Positions 40,634 to 50,135 of a DNA stretch of 64,000 nt are shown here, piece by piece (positions within the stretch are counted from its first letter, which is position 1; every line of letters begins with the position of its first letter). This stretch comes from an uncultured Clostridia bacterium (lineage in GTDB: Bacteria; Bacillota; Clostridia; Oscillospirales; Acutalibacteraceae). The notes below the pieces were generated by a model. The model saw only the letters and a list, made by a program, of their open reading frames with translations, made no database searches and was not told where the DNA came from. The DNA lies in assembly GCA_945876745.1 (NCBI GenBank), contig CAMCPL010000001.1, positions 124,001 to 188,000 on the forward strand, read 5' to 3'. Made by a program: the position numbers and the translations under genes.

Positions 40634-41890
40634 ATGAAAATCACAAAAAGAGTTTTAGCTGTTATCCTTGCCGCACTATTCGTAGTGGCAGCATTTGTCG
40701 GCTGTTCGGCAAAAGATAACGGCGAAGCAGGAAACGCAGGCAAGACAGTAAAGCTTGGTTTGATTACTCTTCACGATGAGAACTCAACCTACGACAAGAA
40801 CTTCATCGTAGCTGCTCAGGAAGCTGCCGAGAAGATGGGCGTTGAGCTTGTTCAGAAGAACAACATTGAAGAGGGTCAGGCTTGCTACGAGGCAGCAGCA
40901 GAGCTTGTTGACGAGGGTTGTAACCTTATTCTTGCAGACAGCTTCGGTCATGAGGACTATATGATTCAGGCTGCAAAAGAATTTACAGACGTACAGTTCC
41001 TTCACGCAACAGGTACAAAGGCTCACACCGAAAACCTTGCAAACTTCCACAATGCATTCTCTGCTATCTATGAGGGCAGATTCCTTGCAGGTGTTGCAGC
41101 AGGTGAAAAGCTCAACGAAATGATCGCAGCAGGCACAATTACAGCCGACAAAGCAAAGATGGGTTATGTAGGCGCTTACACCTACGCTGAGGTTATCTCA
41201 GGCTACACATCATTCTATCTCGGTGCAAAGAGCGTTTGCCCATCTGTAACAATGGACGTTACATTCACAGGCTCATGGTATGACGAGACTGCTGAAAAGG
41301 AAGCTGCTCAGAAGCTTATCACAAATGGCGCAGTTCTCGTTTCACAGCACGCTGACTCAATGGGTGCTCCTACCGCTTGCGAAACAGCAAAGGTTCCAAA
41401 CGTTTCTTACAACGGCTCAACAGAGTCTGCTTGTCCGGAAACATTCATCGTATCTTCAAGAATCAACTGGGCTCCTTATCTTGAGCACTGCATCAAGGCA
41501 GTTCAGGACGGCACAGCTATCGAGACTGACTGGGTTGGTACAGTAGCAGACGGCTCTGTTCAGCTTACAGACTTCGGTAAAAAGGCTCCTGCAGCAAAGA
41601 CAGTTGAATCTGTTGAGGCTGCAAAGAAGGGTCTTGAGGACGGTTCAATCCACGTATTCGACGTTAGCACATTCACTGTAACAGTTACTGCTGACAAGAA
41701 CGTAAATGCAAAGGTTGACGCTGACGGTCATCTTACAAGCTATATGGCAGATGTTGACTCCGACGCCGCTTACACCGCTGACACAGAGGTTGTTAAGGAC
41801 GGTTACTTCCACGAGTCAGAAAGCCGTTCGGCTCCGTACTTTGATATCCAAATCGACGGTATCAATCTTCTTGACGTTAACTTCGGTTAA
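40634..41890 (+). CDS. BMP/PnrA-type nucleoside-binding lipoprotein
   Basis: 418 aa. A signal peptide of about 24 residues ends in a lipobox (FVGC). The periplasmic-binding fold contains LADSFGHEDYMIQAAKEF and VLVSQHADSMGAPTACE, typical of the Bmp/Med family that binds purine nucleosides. The C-terminal 90 residues extend beyond the usual length and look beta-rich. It is the binding protein for the ABC transporter at 42291-45919. Confidence 0.9.
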   Translation: MKITKRVLAVILAALFVVAAFVGCSAKDNGEAGNAGKTVKLGLITLHDENSTYDKNFIVAAQEAAEKMGVELVQKNNIEEGQACYEAAAELVDEGCNLILADSFGHEDYMIQAAKEFTDVQFLHATGTKAHTENLANFHNAFSAIYEGRFLAGVAAGEKLNEMIAAGTITADKAKMGYVGAYTYAEVISGYTSFYLGAKSVCPSVTMDVTFTGSWYDETAEKEAAQKLITNGAVLVSQHADSMGAPTACETAKVPNVSYNGSTESACPETFIVSSRINWAPYLEHCIKAVQDGTAIETDWVGTVADGSVQLTDFGKKAPAAKTVESVEAAKKGLEDGSIHVFDVSTFTVTVTADKNVNAKVDADGHLTSYMADVDSDAAYTADTEVVKDGYFHESESRSAPYFDIQIDGINLLDVNFG

Positions 41891-41917
41891 TTAAAAAACC
41901 AACATTTTATACTAACC

Positions 41918-42239
41918 GTGGCGGACACGCTCCGTCACGCAGCGTGTCGAAAAATCAATTAATAAATTTCGACACGCTGGTAGGCTGTTGAGAAAGAGGG
42001 CTGAATTTCGTTTTCTTGCGAGGGGTGCTGTACGATGGTACCGCCTCCGAACAAAAAACGAAAAACGCCAAAACTGCCTTGGATTCGATGTCCAAGGCAG
42101 TTTTACAATCCTTTTGTCAGCGCAAAATAGCCGCCACCTTCTTTTACAAAAAGGAGGCTCTGTTGGGTTTGTTTTATTTTATATGGCGTGGTTCAGACCA
42201 CTTTATCGACAGTCAGAGTGGCGGACACGCTCCGTCACG
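41918..42239. repeat. 300-bp interspersed element with 22-bp terminal direct repeats
   Basis: The 22-bp unit GTGGCGGACACGCTCCGTCA plus CG occurs at 41918 and again, unchanged, at 42218. Each unit folds into an 8-bp hairpin. Inside are a 13-bp stem (41940-41979) and a terminator-like AAAACTGCCTTGG/CCAAGGCAGTTTT stem (42070-42104). No ORF has a credible start. It splits the binding-protein gene from its transporter genes. Confidence 0.7.
42070..42105 (+). terminator. Terminator-like hairpin inside the interspersed element
   Basis: 13-bp perfect stem AAAACTGCCTTGG/CCAAGGCAGTTTT with loop ATTCGATGT and a short T run. It may set the ratio of binding protein to transporter expression. Confidence 0.65.
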
Positions 42240-42290
42240 GTAAAGTTCTTTTACTGCAAAGATTACACAACATAGAAAGGTGTTTGTTCT

Positions 42291-43823
42291 ATGGAAAAAT
42301 TAGCCCTTGAAATGAAAGGCGTAACAAAGAAGTTCGGCAAGGTTGTTGCAAACAGCAATGTTAATCTTACTGTACGCCACGGAGAGATTTTGGCAATACT
42401 CGGCGAAAACGGCTCCGGAAAAACTACACTTATGAATATGGTGTCGGGCATCTATTTCCCCGACGAGGGTCACATTTTTGTTGACGGTGAGGAGGTTGTA
42501 ATCAAATCTCCCAAGGACGCATTTAAGTACAAAATCGGTATGATTCATCAGCATTTCAAGCTCGTTGATGTTTTCACAGCTACCGAAAATATTGTTCTCG
42601 GTATCGAGGACGGCAAAAAATATAATATCAAAAGAGCAAAGCAAGAGGTTAAGGCCATTACCGATAAATACGGCTTTAACATAGATTTAGATAAGAAAAT
42701 TTACAATATGTCTGTTTCCGAAAAGCAGACTGTTGAGATAATAAAGGTGCTTTACAGAGGTGCGGATATTCTTATTTTGGACGAGCCTACCGCTGTACTT
42801 ACACCGCAGGAAACAGAAAAATTATTCGACGTTCTTCGCAATATGCGTAAGGACGGGAAATCAATTATAATCATCACCCACAAGCTTCACGAGGTTTTGG
42901 AGATTTCCGACAGGGTGACAATACTGCGAAAGGGCGAGTATGTTGAAACCGTCGAAACAAAGGACGCAACCGAGCAAACGCTGACTGAGGCTATGATGGG
43001 CGCAAAGGTTGACCTAAACATCAAGCGTGAGGCTCCGAAAAATCTTGTTGAGCGACTTGACGTTCAGGATTTAACGGTAATTAAGCGTGACGGCACAAAG
43101 GCACTCGACAACGTTTGCTTCAAGGCTTACGGCGGCGAAATTCTCGGTATTGCAGGAATTTCGGGCTGCGGACAAAAGGAGCTTTTGGAATCCATCGCAG
43201 GCTTACAGCTTACGACGAAAAAATCGTCAATCCTTTATAAGCCCGACGATTTGGGACCTCAGCAGCTTGTCGGCAAAACTCCGAGAGAGATTCGCAAGTT
43301 AGGCATTGCGCTTTCATTCGTACCCGAAGACAGACTCGGTATGGGACTTGTCGGAAATATGGACATTGTTGACAATATGATGCTTCGTTCCTACAAGGGC
43401 GGCAAGTCGGCGTTTTTGAGCAGAAAAGAGCCGAAGCATTTGGCTGACGACATCATAAGCGAGCTTGAGGTTGTAACTCCGAGCGCAAACACTCCTGTTC
43501 GCCGTCTTTCCGGCGGTAATGTTCAAAAGGTGCTTGTCGGCAGAGAAATAGCGCTTGAGCCGAAGGTGCTGATGGTTGCATATCCCGTAAGAGGACTTGA
43601 CATAAATTCGTCGTATACAATTTATAATCTTCTTTCCGAGCAAAAGGAAAAGGGCACGGCGGTAATTTTCGTCGGCGAGGATTTGGACGTTCTCATTGAG
43701 CTTTGCGACAGAATTATGGTAATCAACTCTGGATGCATAACGGGTATTGTCGACGGTCCGTCGGCAACAAAAGAGGAAATCGGTCTTTTGATGACAAAAA
43801 CGGTAGAAAGGGAGGCAGAATAA
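42291..43823 (+). CDS. Nucleoside ABC transporter, duplicated ATP-binding subunit
   Basis: 510 aa with two ABC domains as in RbsA/NupA-type importers: Walker A GENGSGKTT and signature NMSVSEKQTVEI in the first; a degenerate Walker A (GISGCGQKE) and LSGGNVQKVLVGREIAL in the second. Together with the two permeases and the BMP lipoprotein it forms a purine nucleoside importer. It overlaps the first permease (TAATG). Confidence 0.92.
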   Translation: MEKLALEMKGVTKKFGKVVANSNVNLTVRHGEILAILGENGSGKTTLMNMVSGIYFPDEGHIFVDGEEVVIKSPKDAFKYKIGMIHQHFKLVDVFTATENIVLGIEDGKKYNIKRAKQEVKAITDKYGFNIDLDKKIYNMSVSEKQTVEIIKVLYRGADILILDEPTAVLTPQETEKLFDVLRNMRKDGKSIIIITHKLHEVLEISDRVTILRKGEYVETVETKDATEQTLTEAMMGAKVDLNIKREAPKNLVERLDVQDLTVIKRDGTKALDNVCFKAYGGEILGIAGISGCGQKELLESIAGLQLTTKKSSILYKPDDLGPQQLVGKTPREIRKLGIALSFVPEDRLGMGLVGNMDIVDNMMLRSYKGGKSAFLSRKEPKHLADDIISELEVVTPSANTPVRRLSGGNVQKVLVGREIALEPKVLMVAYPVRGLDINSSYTIYNLLSEQKEKGTAVIFVGEDLDVLIELCDRIMVINSGCITGIVDGPSATKEEIGLLMTKTVEREAE

Positions 43824-44929
43824 TGGCTAAAACAAAGAGTACAAAGGAGCCTCTTTTTCACGTTGTAAAAAGAGATTCGATACCGCAGCTTAATTCGTGG
43901 CTTATCAGAATAGGCTCGATACTTATGGCGCTTGTTGTTTGCGGTATTGTTACAATGGTTGTGACAAAGGAAAACCCGATAAGCGTTTATGTTACAATGT
44001 TTGAGGGTGCTTTCGGAAGCACGAGAAAGGTTTGGAAGCTGCTTCAAAATCTTTCAATGCTGCTTTGTGTTTCACTTGCGCTGACCCCTGCTTTTAAGAT
44101 GCGATTTTGGAATATCGGCGGCGAGGGACAGGTTTTGATAGGCGGCTTGGCAACAACGGCTTGTATGATTTTACTCGGCGACAAAGTGCCAAACGCACTT
44201 TTGATACTCGTTATGATTGTCGCTTCAATCCTTGCAGGCGCTGTATGGGCGCTCATTCCTGCGTTTTTTAAGGCGAAGTTTTCGACAAACGAAACGCTCT
44301 TTACGCTTATGATGAACTATGTTGCAATTCAACTTGTGTCATATTTCTGTATGTATTGGGAAAATCCCAAGGGCGCAGGTAAGATAGGTATTATCAACCG
44401 TACTACCGAGGCGGGCTGGCTTCCGACCTTGTTCGGTCAAAACTATCTTCTCAATATTCTCATTGTACTTGCAATAACGATAGCGATGTACGTTTATCTT
44501 AAATATTCAAAGCACGGCTACGAAATTGCGGTAGTCGGCGAGAGTGAAAATACCGCAAGATATATCGGTATTAACGTAAACAAGGTTATTCTTCGCACAA
44601 TGGCGCTTTCGGGTGCGGTTTGCGGTATTGCAGGTCTTCTTTTGGTAGGCGGCACCGACCACACTATTTCTACTTCAACTGCCGATGGAAGAGGCTTTAC
44701 GGCAATTATGGTATCGTGGCTTGCAAAGTTTAATCCGATTGTTATGATTTTGACCTCGTTCCTGCTTGTTTTCCTTGAAGCAGGCGCAGACCAGATTTCT
44801 ATGATTTTCGGTCTTAATCAGAGCTTCAGCGAAATAATTACGGGTATTATCCTTTTCTTCATTATCGGAAGCGAATTTTTCATCGGCTACGAGGTTAAAT
44901 TCCGTCACAGCGCAAAGGAGGTAAAGTAA
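43823..44929 (+). CDS. Nucleoside ABC transporter permease 1
   Basis: 368 aa, about ten membrane helices of the BPD_transp_2 type (LALTPAFKMRFWNIGGEGQV is the family motif). The start at 43823 overlaps the ATPase stop and follows GGGAGG. It pairs with the permease at 44930. Confidence 0.92.
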   Translation: MAKTKSTKEPLFHVVKRDSIPQLNSWLIRIGSILMALVVCGIVTMVVTKENPISVYVTMFEGAFGSTRKVWKLLQNLSMLLCVSLALTPAFKMRFWNIGGEGQVLIGGLATTACMILLGDKVPNALLILVMIVASILAGAVWALIPAFFKAKFSTNETLFTLMMNYVAIQLVSYFCMYWENPKGAGKIGIINRTTEAGWLPTLFGQNYLLNILIVLAITIAMYVYLKYSKHGYEIAVVGESENTARYIGINVNKVILRTMALSGAVCGIAGLLLVGGTDHTISTSTADGRGFTAIMVSWLAKFNPIVMILTSFLLVFLEAGADQISMIFGLNQSFSEIITGIILFFIIGSEFFIGYEVKFRHSAKEVK

Positions 44930-45919
44930 ATGACTACACTTATTGCTTTTCTTCACAGAGCCATTATGCAGGGTATTCCGCTTTTGTACGGCTCGACCGG
45001 TGAAATAATTACCGAAAAATCGGGCAACCTTAATTTAGGTATTCCCGGTATTATGTATATCGGCGGTATGAGCGGCGTTATCGGTGCATTTCTTTATGAA
45101 AAGAGCCTGACCGACAATGCGGACGCCAACGGCTTTTTGGCAGTTATTATTCCGCTTTTGACCTGTGTTTTAGGCTCGCTTATAGCAAGCTTTATTTACA
45201 GCTTCCTGACCGTAACGCTTCGTGCAAATCAGAATGTAACAGGTCTTGCGCTGACCACATTCGGTACGGGCTTCGGTAATTTCTTCGGCGGCTCGCTCAT
45301 AAAGCTGACAGGCGCAGACGTTCCGTCTGTTGCACTCACTACTACTTCAAACTTTTTCCGCACAACTCTCCCCGGAGCAGACAGCACCGGCTGGTTCGGC
45401 AAGCTGTTTTTGAACTACGGCTTTCTTGCATACCTTGCAATCATCATTGCGATTGCGTGTGCGTTCTTCCTTAACAAAACGAGAGCAGGACTGCATTTGA
45501 GAGCAGTCGGCGAAAACCCTGCAACCGCAGACGCGGCAGGAATTAATGTTGAGCGTACAAAGTATATCGCAACCGCAGTCGGCTCGGTTATCGCAGGACT
45601 CGGCGGTTTGTACTACGTTATGGATTACGCAAACGGCGTATGGTCAAACGACGGATTCGGCGACAGAGGCTGGCTTGCAATCGCACTCGTTATCTTCGCA
45701 GTTTGGAAGCCGGGCTTGGGTATCTTGGGCTCGATAGCCTTCGGCGGACTGTATATCATCTATCTTTATGTGCCGGGCGCACTTCGTACGCAGGAGCTTT
45801 ATAAAATGATTCCTTATATCGTAACCATTCTTGTGCTTGTTCTCGTAAGCATCCGCAAGAAAAAGGAAAATCAAGGCCCCGCCGCACTCGGACTTTCCTA
45901 CTTCAGAGAGGAGAGATAA
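44930..45919 (+). CDS. Nucleoside ABC transporter permease 2
   Basis: 329 aa, BPD_transp_2 permease with GEIITEKSGNLNLGIPGIMY near the N-terminus and GLHLRAVGENPATADAAGIN in the central loop that contacts the ATPase. It begins directly after the first permease stop, and AAAGGAGG lies upstream. Confidence 0.92.
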   Translation: MTTLIAFLHRAIMQGIPLLYGSTGEIITEKSGNLNLGIPGIMYIGGMSGVIGAFLYEKSLTDNADANGFLAVIIPLLTCVLGSLIASFIYSFLTVTLRANQNVTGLALTTFGTGFGNFFGGSLIKLTGADVPSVALTTTSNFFRTTLPGADSTGWFGKLFLNYGFLAYLAIIIAIACAFFLNKTRAGLHLRAVGENPATADAAGINVERTKYIATAVGSVIAGLGGLYYVMDYANGVWSNDGFGDRGWLAIALVIFAVWKPGLGILGSIAFGGLYIIYLYVPGALRTQELYKMIPYIVTILVLVLVSIRKKKENQGPAALGLSYFREER

Positions 45920-45923
45920 AATT

Positions 45924-46469
45924 ATGGCAAATCTTGATAATGACATTGAACAAATCCTTGTTGATGCAAAGCAGCTTGAGGAGATTAACAGGCGCCTCGG
46001 CAATCAGATTACAAAGGATTTTAAGGACAAAAATCTGCTTGTAGTCGGTATTCTCAAAGGCTCGCTGTATTTTATGGCAGACCTGACGCGCTATATCGAC
46101 CTGCCGCTCAAACTTGATTTTCTTGCAGTTTCGAGCTACGGCTCGTCAACTCGCTCATCGGGTAGCGTAAAGATTATTAAGGATATTGATATCGACCTTG
46201 CAGGGTATGACGTTTTGCTTGTTGAAGATATTTTGGACAGCGGCAGAACGCTTGATTATGTCAGCAAAATGCTTTCGGCAAGGGGCGCAAACAGTATTTC
46301 TATCGTAACGCTTCTTGACAAGCCCGAACGCAGAGTGGTTGACTTAAAGCCCGATTATGTCGGTACCGACGTGCCGGATGAATTTGTTGTCGGCTACGGT
46401 CTCGATTATGACCAGCAGTACAGGAATTTGCCGTATATCGGCGCGCTCAAAAGAAGCATTTACGAATAA
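45924..46469 (+). CDS. hpt: Hypoxanthine phosphoribosyltransferase
   Basis: 181 aa; makes IMP/GMP from hypoxanthine/guanine and PRPP. PRPP loop VLLVEDILDSGRTL near residue 95, GILKGSLYFMADL, and DEFVVGYGLDYDQQYRNLPY. Four bases after the permease gene, so uptake and salvage are one operon. Confidence 0.95.
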   Translation: MANLDNDIEQILVDAKQLEEINRRLGNQITKDFKDKNLLVVGILKGSLYFMADLTRYIDLPLKLDFLAVSSYGSSTRSSGSVKIIKDIDIDLAGYDVLLVEDILDSGRTLDYVSKMLSARGANSISIVTLLDKPERRVVDLKPDYVGTDVPDEFVVGYGLDYDQQYRNLPYIGALKRSIYE

Positions 46470-46479
46470 ATTAAATGAT

Positions 46480-46515
46480 GTACAACTATGGATTTTTCCA
46501 TAGTTGTACATTTTT
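46480..46515 (+). terminator. Terminator after hpt
   Basis: GTACAACTATGG and CCATAGTTGTAC, 12 bp perfect, then ATTTTTAG. Confidence 0.9.
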
Positions 46516-46533
46516 AGGAGATGGGGTAATCTT

Positions 46534-47379
46534 ATGTATGACATTGCGATTGTCGGCAGCGGACCGGCAGGTATTTCGGCGGCGATTAATGCAAAAATCC
46601 GAAACAAAAGCGTTATTATTTTCGGCAATGACGAGCTTTCTCACAAGGTTGAAATTTCAAGAGAAATTAATAATTATGTCGGTTTTCCGAATATCACGGG
46701 TGTTGAGCTTAACAATGCTTTTCGCTCACATCTTGAAAATCTTGAAATAAAAATCACTCCCAAAAGAATAACGGGAGTTTATAAAATGAAGGATAAATTT
46801 ACCCTGCTTGCAAACAGGGAGAGCTATGAGGCAAAATGTGTTATTCTTGCGCTCGGTGCCGAAACAGTAAAGCCGATAACAAACGAGCGAGAGCTTCTCG
46901 GTAAGGGCGTGAGCTACTGCGCAACCTGTGACGGAATGTTTTACCGTGACAGAGAAATTGCTGTTTTCTGCGATAACGAGAGTATGTTCGAAGAGGTCGA
47001 ATACCTCGCAGGAATTGCAAAAAAGGTTTATCTTTGTGCAGGATTTGATGTTAAGACTTCGGTGGAAAATGTGGAAATTCTGCCGTCAAAAATTGCAGGA
47101 ATTATCGGCGAGAAAAAGGTTGAAGCTGTCACACTCAAGGACGGCAGACGTATTGAGGTTGACGGCGTATTCTTCTTGAAGCAGGCTGTGTCGGCTGATG
47201 TTTTGCTTTTCGGTCTGAAAACCGAAAACGGCTTGATTACGGTCGATAGAAAAATGCAGACAAATATCGACGGTTGCTTCGCCGCAGGCGACTGCACCGG
47301 TACACCTTACCAAATCGCAAAGGCAGTCGGTGAGGGTAATATCGCCGCACATTCAGCATTTGCATACCTTGCAAAATGA
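46534..47379 (+). CDS. Thioredoxin-reductase-like flavoprotein
   Basis: 281 aa. FAD motif GSGPAGISAA near residue 8, redox motif CATCDG (CxxC) near residue 129, NADPH domain between, and a C-terminal AAGDCTGTPYQIAKAVGEG FAD motif. The start at 46534 follows AGGAGAT. It may reduce thioredoxin or a related redox protein; no trx gene is adjacent. Confidence 0.88.
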   Translation: MYDIAIVGSGPAGISAAINAKIRNKSVIIFGNDELSHKVEISREINNYVGFPNITGVELNNAFRSHLENLEIKITPKRITGVYKMKDKFTLLANRESYEAKCVILALGAETVKPITNERELLGKGVSYCATCDGMFYRDREIAVFCDNESMFEEVEYLAGIAKKVYLCAGFDVKTSVENVEILPSKIAGIIGEKKVEAVTLKDGRRIEVDGVFFLKQAVSADVLLFGLKTENGLITVDRKMQTNIDGCFAAGDCTGTPYQIAKAVGEGNIAAHSAFAYLAK

Positions 47380-47477
47380 AAAATAAGAGGTTTGATTGAT
47401 TACAGAAGCCGCTGACACAGGCTAAATTATAATCAAAAAACCACTTCTCTTCACTTTTCAATCTTAATTCTTCACTC

Positions 47478-47507
47478 AAAAAAAGCTCCCAATCGGGAGC
47501 TTTTTTT
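47478..47507. terminator. Bidirectional terminator
   Basis: AAAAAAAGCTCCC and GGGAGCTTTTTTT, a compact perfect stem with loop AATC, between the convergent reductase and symporter genes. The rest of the 47380-47621 gap holds no gene. Confidence 0.92.
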
Positions 47508-47621
47508 ACTGTATCGTCCCCTTTGTTGGTTTGGGAAAGGAAAAGCAGACGAGCGTTGCCCGTCTGCAAAAATTTAATTAACATATCTCAACACGCATTA
47601 GCGCATATCACTTACACAGCC

Positions 47622-49061
47622 TCAGTCCTGTTTTCTGTTCTTTGCGAGGTCTTCGCTGATTTGCTTTTTCCTATCGCCGACGATGTCGTACTTAATCATC
47701 GGAATTACCGAAAGCAGGGCGAGGATACCGGGCAGAGCAGTATATGCAAAGAAGATAATATTCTTTGTTTGTAGCGTAAATTCGCCTGTTGCGAGTGAGT
47801 CATAATATCCGCTCATCTGAACAAATACAAGACCGACAGCCGTACCGAGAGCAAGGCAAACCTTGATAGTCAGAGTGAGAATTGAATAGCAGGTGCCCTC
47901 CATTCTCTTGCCTGTTTTATGCTCGTAGTAGTCCACGCAGTCAGCGGTCATAATCATAGGCATTAATGTAACCGCACCGAATTGAAGACCGATAAGGAAA
48001 AGGCTTGCATAGAACAAAACGGTGAGCACGATACTCTGCGGATTTTTGAACCAAAAATATCCGACAGCGAAGCTGAAAATCGAAGCCGCAAAGCCGTAAA
48101 CCGAAAGCAGAATATAGGTGCCGCGCTCGTTAAGTTTCTTGATAAGAAGCGGACAAAGCGCCATACTTATCATTGAGCCGACAGCGGTAACTATACCCAA
48201 AACCGCAACCAAATTCTGACTTCCCAAAATTACGGTAGCCGCCTGAACCTGAATACCCATTGCCATTTGTCTACCGAAGCCGAGGAAGTAGGAAATGATA
48301 ACGAGCATAAACGGCTTGTTGTTTTTCAGCGCAAAAATCATATCCCTTGCGGTGGTCTTTTCTGTATTACTGACAGTTACCCTTTCCTTGTTAATAAGCG
48401 GAATAAGAGCGAAAAGCAAGCAACCCAAAACCGCCGTAAGTATTGCCGTTCCGAGATATTCGAGCGCAATCATCGGGGTGTCGGTTTCGCCGCTTTTAAC
48501 GAAAACTCTTGAGCCGTTGGGAATAATAAGGCAAACTATCGGCACGATAACAACGCACGCACTAAAGCCCACCTGCTTAAAGGTGTTTGAAATAGAAACA
48601 ACATTCGCTCTCTCTTCGGGATTCGGAGTAAGCGCCGAAGCGATACCCTGCGAGGGAACGTCGCCCATTGTCATTGCAATGCTCCAAATGAAGTAGGTAA
48701 CAAAAATCCAAATGTAAGTCGCTGTTTTGTTCTCCTTAAACGGAACATCAATAAATACCATAGCCGTAAATACCAAAAGCGGCACGATTGAATAAACAAT
48801 CATTGACTTAAATTTGCCCATTTTGCTCTTTGAACGGTCAACCAAATTACCAACGACGGGGTCAGCAACCGCCGAAACGATTTTAGCTATCAAGATAAGA
48901 ATTGCAACAATGCTGACGTTAACGCCCAAAATCGAGCCGTCAAATTCAGCCTGATAGCTGTTGAGAAGACCGACAATCGCCTGAAATCCGAAAAGACCGA
49001 GTGAGTAAGCGGCTATCTCTTTGAAATTGAGATACTTTTGTTTTGTGATGTCCTGCGTCAT
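47622..49061 (-). CDS. GPH-family (MelB-like) cation:sugar symporter
   Basis: 479 aa, 12 membrane helices. KIVSAVADPVVGNLVDRSKSKMGKF is the GPH-family loop after helix 2, and DCVDYYEHKTGKRMEGT is the second conserved signature. Likely imports a glycoside or hexuronide with Na+ or H+; the substrate is unassigned. The start at 49061 follows AAAGGAG. Confidence 0.88.
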   Translation of the reverse strand: MTQDITKQKYLNFKEIAAYSLGLFGFQAIVGLLNSYQAEFDGSILGVNVSIVAILILIAKIVSAVADPVVGNLVDRSKSKMGKFKSMIVYSIVPLLVFTAMVFIDVPFKENKTATYIWIFVTYFIWSIAMTMGDVPSQGIASALTPNPEERANVVSISNTFKQVGFSACVVIVPIVCLIIPNGSRVFVKSGETDTPMIALEYLGTAILTAVLGCLLFALIPLINKERVTVSNTEKTTARDMIFALKNNKPFMLVIISYFLGFGRQMAMGIQVQAATVILGSQNLVAVLGIVTAVGSMISMALCPLLIKKLNERGTYILLSVYGFAASIFSFAVGYFWFKNPQSIVLTVLFYASLFLIGLQFGAVTLMPMIMTADCVDYYEHKTGKRMEGTCYSILTLTIKVCLALGTAVGLVFVQMSGYYDSLATGEFTLQTKNIIFFAYTALPGILALLSVIPMIKYDIVGDRKKQISEDLAKNRKQD

Positions 49062-49086
49062 AGCTTTTCTCCTTTGCAAAAAATAA

Positions 49087-49112
49087 AGGCAAGCCTTAAT
49101 GTCAGCTTGCCT
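49087..49112 (-). terminator. Terminator of the SDR gene
   Basis: AGGCAAGC and GCTTGCCT, then TTTATTTTTTG on the minus strand. It separates the SDR from the symporter gene. Confidence 0.82.
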
Positions 49113-49136
49113 GAATTACCGTATTTTGTCACGCAA

Positions 49137-49976
49137 TCAGTCGAGAAATACCTCGTCAAAGATATCAACCTTTGCAGCCTTCATAATCGTGCTGTAAAGT
49201 TTTGAGCCGGCAACCGGTAAAAGTCGGTTGCATATGCTCATTGCGTGTGCGTCCATTCCGCGAACCTGCATTGGCATCTTACGCTCTATACCGAACATAA
49301 TCATTTTTACCATTTTGTCGCAGTCTGTAGAAATCATTTCTATAATCTTTGAGGCTCTGCCCTTGCCGACGTCTCCCTGTCCGGAGAAAATATCGGTCTT
49401 TGTAAAGCCTGGACATACCATACCGACATATATTTTTCCGGCAAACTCAAGTCTTAATGCTTCGGTAAAGCTTTTGAGCGCCGCTTTTGAGGCCGAATAC
49501 ATCGAGGTACCTGCAAGCGTCATAAGTGCCGCCGATGAGTCAATATTTATTATAGCAGGTGAACTCGATTTTTGCAAGATAGGGAGCATTGTTTTTACGG
49601 AATAAATGCAGGAATAGAAATTGATGTTCATCGCTCTTTCAATTTCTTCATAAGAATACCTGTCAAATCTTTTGAATTTCGGCAGAATACCTGCGTTGTT
49701 AATGAGAACATCAACCGCAATATTTTCTTCCTTTAGCTCCTTTGCAAAGCTCTCCCAATTCTCCCTTACGGAAACGTCAAAAAGCCTGTAGCTGAAACGC
49801 TTTGCGTTTTCCTCACCAAGCTCGTCTATAAAATTCAAAATCTTCTTTTCGTTTCTTGCGATACCTATTACCGTACAGCCGTGCTTTTTGAGCAGCGTTG
49901 CCGCAATTCCTGCGCCCATTCCGCCCGACGCACCTGTAACAACAACAGTTTTTCCCTGTAACCAGCAACTACTCAT
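49137..49976 (-). CDS. Short-chain dehydrogenase/reductase
   Basis: 279 aa. NAD(P)-binding TGASGGMGAG, NNAG, catalytic S (NIDSSAALM) and YSASK. The C-terminal 60 residues form a hydrophobic helical region similar to membrane-associated DltE/DHRS-type SDRs. The substrate is unknown. Confidence 0.88.
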   Translation of the reverse strand: MSSCWLQGKTVVVTGASGGMGAGIAATLLKKHGCTVIGIARNEKKILNFIDELGEENAKRFSYRLFDVSVRENWESFAKELKEENIAVDVLINNAGILPKFKRFDRYSYEEIERAMNINFYSCIYSVKTMLPILQKSSSPAIINIDSSAALMTLAGTSMYSASKAALKSFTEALRLEFAGKIYVGMVCPGFTKTDIFSGQGDVGKGRASKIIEMISTDCDKMVKMIMFGIERKMPMQVRGMDAHAMSICNRLLPVAGSKLYSTIMKAAKVDIFDEVFLD

Positions 49977-50009
49977 AATTTCCCTCCCAAAAAATATAAC
50001 TATACTTCA

Positions 50010-50037
50010 ATAATACTCTGCAAAATAAAATTGTCAA
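50010..50037 (-). promoter_or_regulatory. Promoter of the SDR gene
   Basis: TTGACA, 16 nt, TATTAT on the minus strand. Confidence 0.65.
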
Positions 50038-50072
50038 TAATTTAACAAATTATTTAATAAATTCTTAATGCC

Positions 50073-50101
50073 TTTACAAAATCACGGATATAGGATATAA
50101 T
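50073..50101 (+). promoter_or_regulatory. Promoter of yhaM
   Basis: TTTACA, 17 nt, TATAAT, 34 bp before the start. Confidence 0.72.
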
Positions 50102-50135
50102 AATCAATAAATAAAATTAGTTATGAGGTGACGGT

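Noticed and set aside
41988-42275. 95-codon and 75-codon frames inside the 300-bp repeat element
   Set aside because: No ribosome binding site, composition unlike genes, and they overlap perfect hairpins.
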